DNA of 52,023 bases from a bacterium. Lineage in GTDB: Bacteria > Planctomycetota > UBA1135 > UBA2386. The notes beneath the pieces are model-generated. The model was not told the origin of the DNA. It searched no databases and saw nothing but the letters and a program-made list of their open reading frames with translations. Each line of letters starts with the position of its first letter. Position 1 is the first letter of the stretch. Positions 50,529-52,023 of the stretch are shown in pieces. Location: the NCBI GenBank assembly GCA_024743115.1, contig JANSXC010000035.1:1-52023 (forward strand), given 5' to 3'. The translations under genes were made by a program, and so were the position numbers.

Positions 50529-52023
50529 CCGCATCACGAGGTTGAGCTGCAGGACGTCCGTCACCTCGGCGACGTTCATGGTCGCGGTATCGATGAGCGA
50601 GACCTGGGTGTAGATCGGGATACCGCCGTAGGGCCCATCGACGATGTCGACCTCGAACTGCGTCTGGTTGTTCGCCAGATAGATCGGGAAGTTGAGGTCG
50701 ATGAGCATGTTGCACTGCGGCAATCCGACGAACCCGAGGTTGGTCACGAGCGGCTGCACGCCGACGAAGAGGATCGGCAGGTAGTTGATCCCGGAGTTCG
50801 GCAACGACCAGCTGACATCGAACTTCGTGCCGACGTACGGCCGCTGACCCGATCCGCCCGTCACCGAGTTGCCCGGCGTCGGACAACTCGAACCCCAGTT
50901 CACCGTCGTCGCGAGTTCCTGCGGCCCGTAGGCATCGAGCGCCTCGAAGCGCGTCGTAATGACCGCCGGCAGGATGCCCGCGTGGCTGATGCCGCCGAAC
51001 GTCATCGACTGCTCCGAGGCCGGATCCCATGCCGTCGGCGCACTGAACCGCTCGATGCGGTGATTGGCCGGCGCACGGAGTTCCCAGCGCGTGCCGTCCC
51101 ATTCCCACACGTCGCTGTAGGCCTGCGGGTAGGTCGTCAGCGTCGGCTTGGTACGGAACGGCCAGACGCCACTGTTGGCCGCGAGGAACGGCTTGGCGAT
51201 CCCGCCCGTGAGCACCACGCGTTGGCGCACCGGGTCGTAGGTCATCGAATGCAGCATCCGACCACCCGGGCGGCGACCCGGCGTGTTGGTGAAGTCGATC
51301 TCGTTCCACACCCACGTGTTGGCCGTGTTGTCCCAGGACAGTTCCCAGGTGTCGTTGCGGACCGCTCCGGTCGTGCTACTGAGATCGAACCCACCGAACA
51401 TCACCGCGACATTGCGGCGTTCGTCGTAGGCAATCGAGTGACCGAAACGGCGCGTCGGCCACGGGGTCGGCGGAATCGTCACGGGTGGCAGGTAGGTCGT
51501 CCAGGTCGAGGTCGACGGATCGAACTCGCGGATGTTCGCATCCGAAGCCGAAGCCGGCTGACGCGAGCCACCGAACACGACGAGGCGTGACCTGGTCTGG
51601 TCCGCGAACTGCGCATGGAACGCGATCGCGCCGCCTGGATAGCTGGCAACCCGATTCCACGCCGGGCCCGTCGTCTGCGGCCCGAGGTACTCGTACAGCT
51701 CGCTATCGACCGTGAGCGTGGCCAACGGGTTGTAGCGGTAACGTTCGATGTGCCGCGTCACCGTCATGCCCATGCAGTTGAACCCCGGCTGCAGGACACA
51801 GGTCGTGAGCCAACGCCAGGAACGCTGGCCGTTGACGAGCTGCCCCATCTCGTAGCCACCGAGGCGATAGGTCTTGCCGATCTCGCGCAAGTAGCTGAGG
51901 CCGAGCCCCGCCCCCGCATTCATCGTGCCGTTGTTCGGATCCTGTGGGTTTTCCGATCGTACCCAGCCGCGGTCTACGCCCGCCGCATTGCGGTCGTACT
52001 CGAACGTCTCGGCCCAAGACCAG
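50526..52023 (-). CDS. secreted kelch-like propeller protein, C-terminal part (runs off the right edge)
   Basis: About 498 codons are in the window; the frame stays open to the edge, so the start lies outside and an internal ATG at 51923 is not the start. Kelch-type repeats are visible: RSRLVVFGGSRQPASASDAN, RFGHSIAYDERRNVAVMFGG, MLHSMTYDPVRQRVVLTGG and EQSMTFGGISHAG, each with a Gly-Gly pair followed by a Trp-containing strand (DTWELSWDN, DVWEWDGTRWELR). The last 100 or so residues form a beta-rich end (GTKFDVSWSLPNSGINYLP; GIPIYTQVSLIDTATMNVAE) similar in layout to the ends of the metallopeptidase at 20038 and the propeller at 48965. Confidence 0.78.
   Translation of the reverse strand, partial: WSWAETFEYDRNAAGVDRGWVRSENPQDPNNGTMNAGAGLGLSYLREIGKTYRLGGYEMGQLVNGQRSWRWLTTCVLQPGFNCMGMTVTRHIERYRYNPLATLTVDSELYEYLGPQTTGPAWNRVASYPGGAIAFHAQFADQTRSRLVVFGGSRQPASASDANIREFDPSTSTWTTYLPPVTIPPTPWPTRRFGHSIAYDERRNVAVMFGGFDLSSTTGAVRNDTWELSWDNTANTWVWNEIDFTNTPGRRPGGRMLHSMTYDPVRQRVVLTGGIAKPFLAANSGVWPFRTKPTLTTYPQAYSDVWEWDGTRWELRAPANHRIERFSAPTAWDPASEQSMTFGGISHAGILPAVITTRFEALDAYGPQELATTVNWGSSCPTPGNSVTGGSGQRPYVGTKFDVSWSLPNSGINYLPILFVGVQPLVTNLGFVGLPQCNMLIDLNFPIYLANNQTQFEVDIVDGPYGGIPIYTQVSLIDTATMNVAEVTDVLQLNLVMR

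Overview
The window is high-GC bacterial DNA from a member of the Planctomycetota. The evidence is a DUF1501 protein next to a DUF1549/LamG/DUF1553 protein, a giant Ser/Thr kinase preceded by its own ECF sigma factor, an ECF sigma factor fused to a membrane anchor and a very large C-terminal part, a TPR protein carrying two RNA polymerase alpha C-terminal domains, and many secreted FG-GAP or kelch-like proteins. I see no rRNA, tRNA, insertion sequence, prophage or CRISPR array. It looks like ordinary chromosome with many lineage-specific genes. Shine-Dalgarno sequences are generally weak, and many neighbouring genes overlap by 4 bp (ATGA or GTGA).

Layout, left to right. (1) 1-4277: 5' end of a secreted S41-type peptidase gene, a divergent lipoprotein gene, then a leftward operon larE - M28 peptidase - small membrane protein. 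(2) 4379-8382: ECF sigma factor and 1131-aa kinase, leftward. (3) 8449-12793: DUF1549/DUF1553 and DUF1501 pair. (4) 12928-16169: FG-GAP lipoprotein overlapping a sugar nucleotidyltransferase. (5) 16612-22776, rightward: membrane-anchored ECF fusion, then a secreted thermolysin-like metallopeptidase. (6) 22829-24859, leftward: thiG, CPBP protease, gamma-carbonic-anhydrase-like protein. (7) 24976-30447, rightward: secreted unknown, GT4 glycosyltransferase, TPR-(alphaCTD)2 protein, membrane protein. (8) 30444-32092, leftward: SAHH-like protein and a small conserved protein. (9) 32259-36116, rightward: small secreted protein, ruvA, an ECF sigma factor overlapping a membrane protein with a leucine-rich region, and two small genes. 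(10) mnmG (leftward), then a 375-bp gap that appears to hold relics of two genes. (11) 38326-44523, rightward: HEAT protein, then the housekeeping cluster tig - clpP - clpX - rlmN. (12) 44584-47574, leftward: ECF sigma factor, zinc-type anti-sigma factor and HEAT/PDZ protein. (13) accA (leftward), an FG-GAP-like secreted protein, and a kelch-like secreted protein cut by the right edge.

Two themes stand out. One is signal-responsive transcription: four separate ECF systems of four architectures, plus a TPR protein whose alphaCTDs could contact promoter DNA or regulators. The other is envelope and secreted proteins: peptidases, propeller proteins, and possibly a shared C-terminal beta-rich module. 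Core genes (tig-clpP-clpX, rlmN, mnmG, ruvA, accA, thiG) lie between these accessory parts and look intact.
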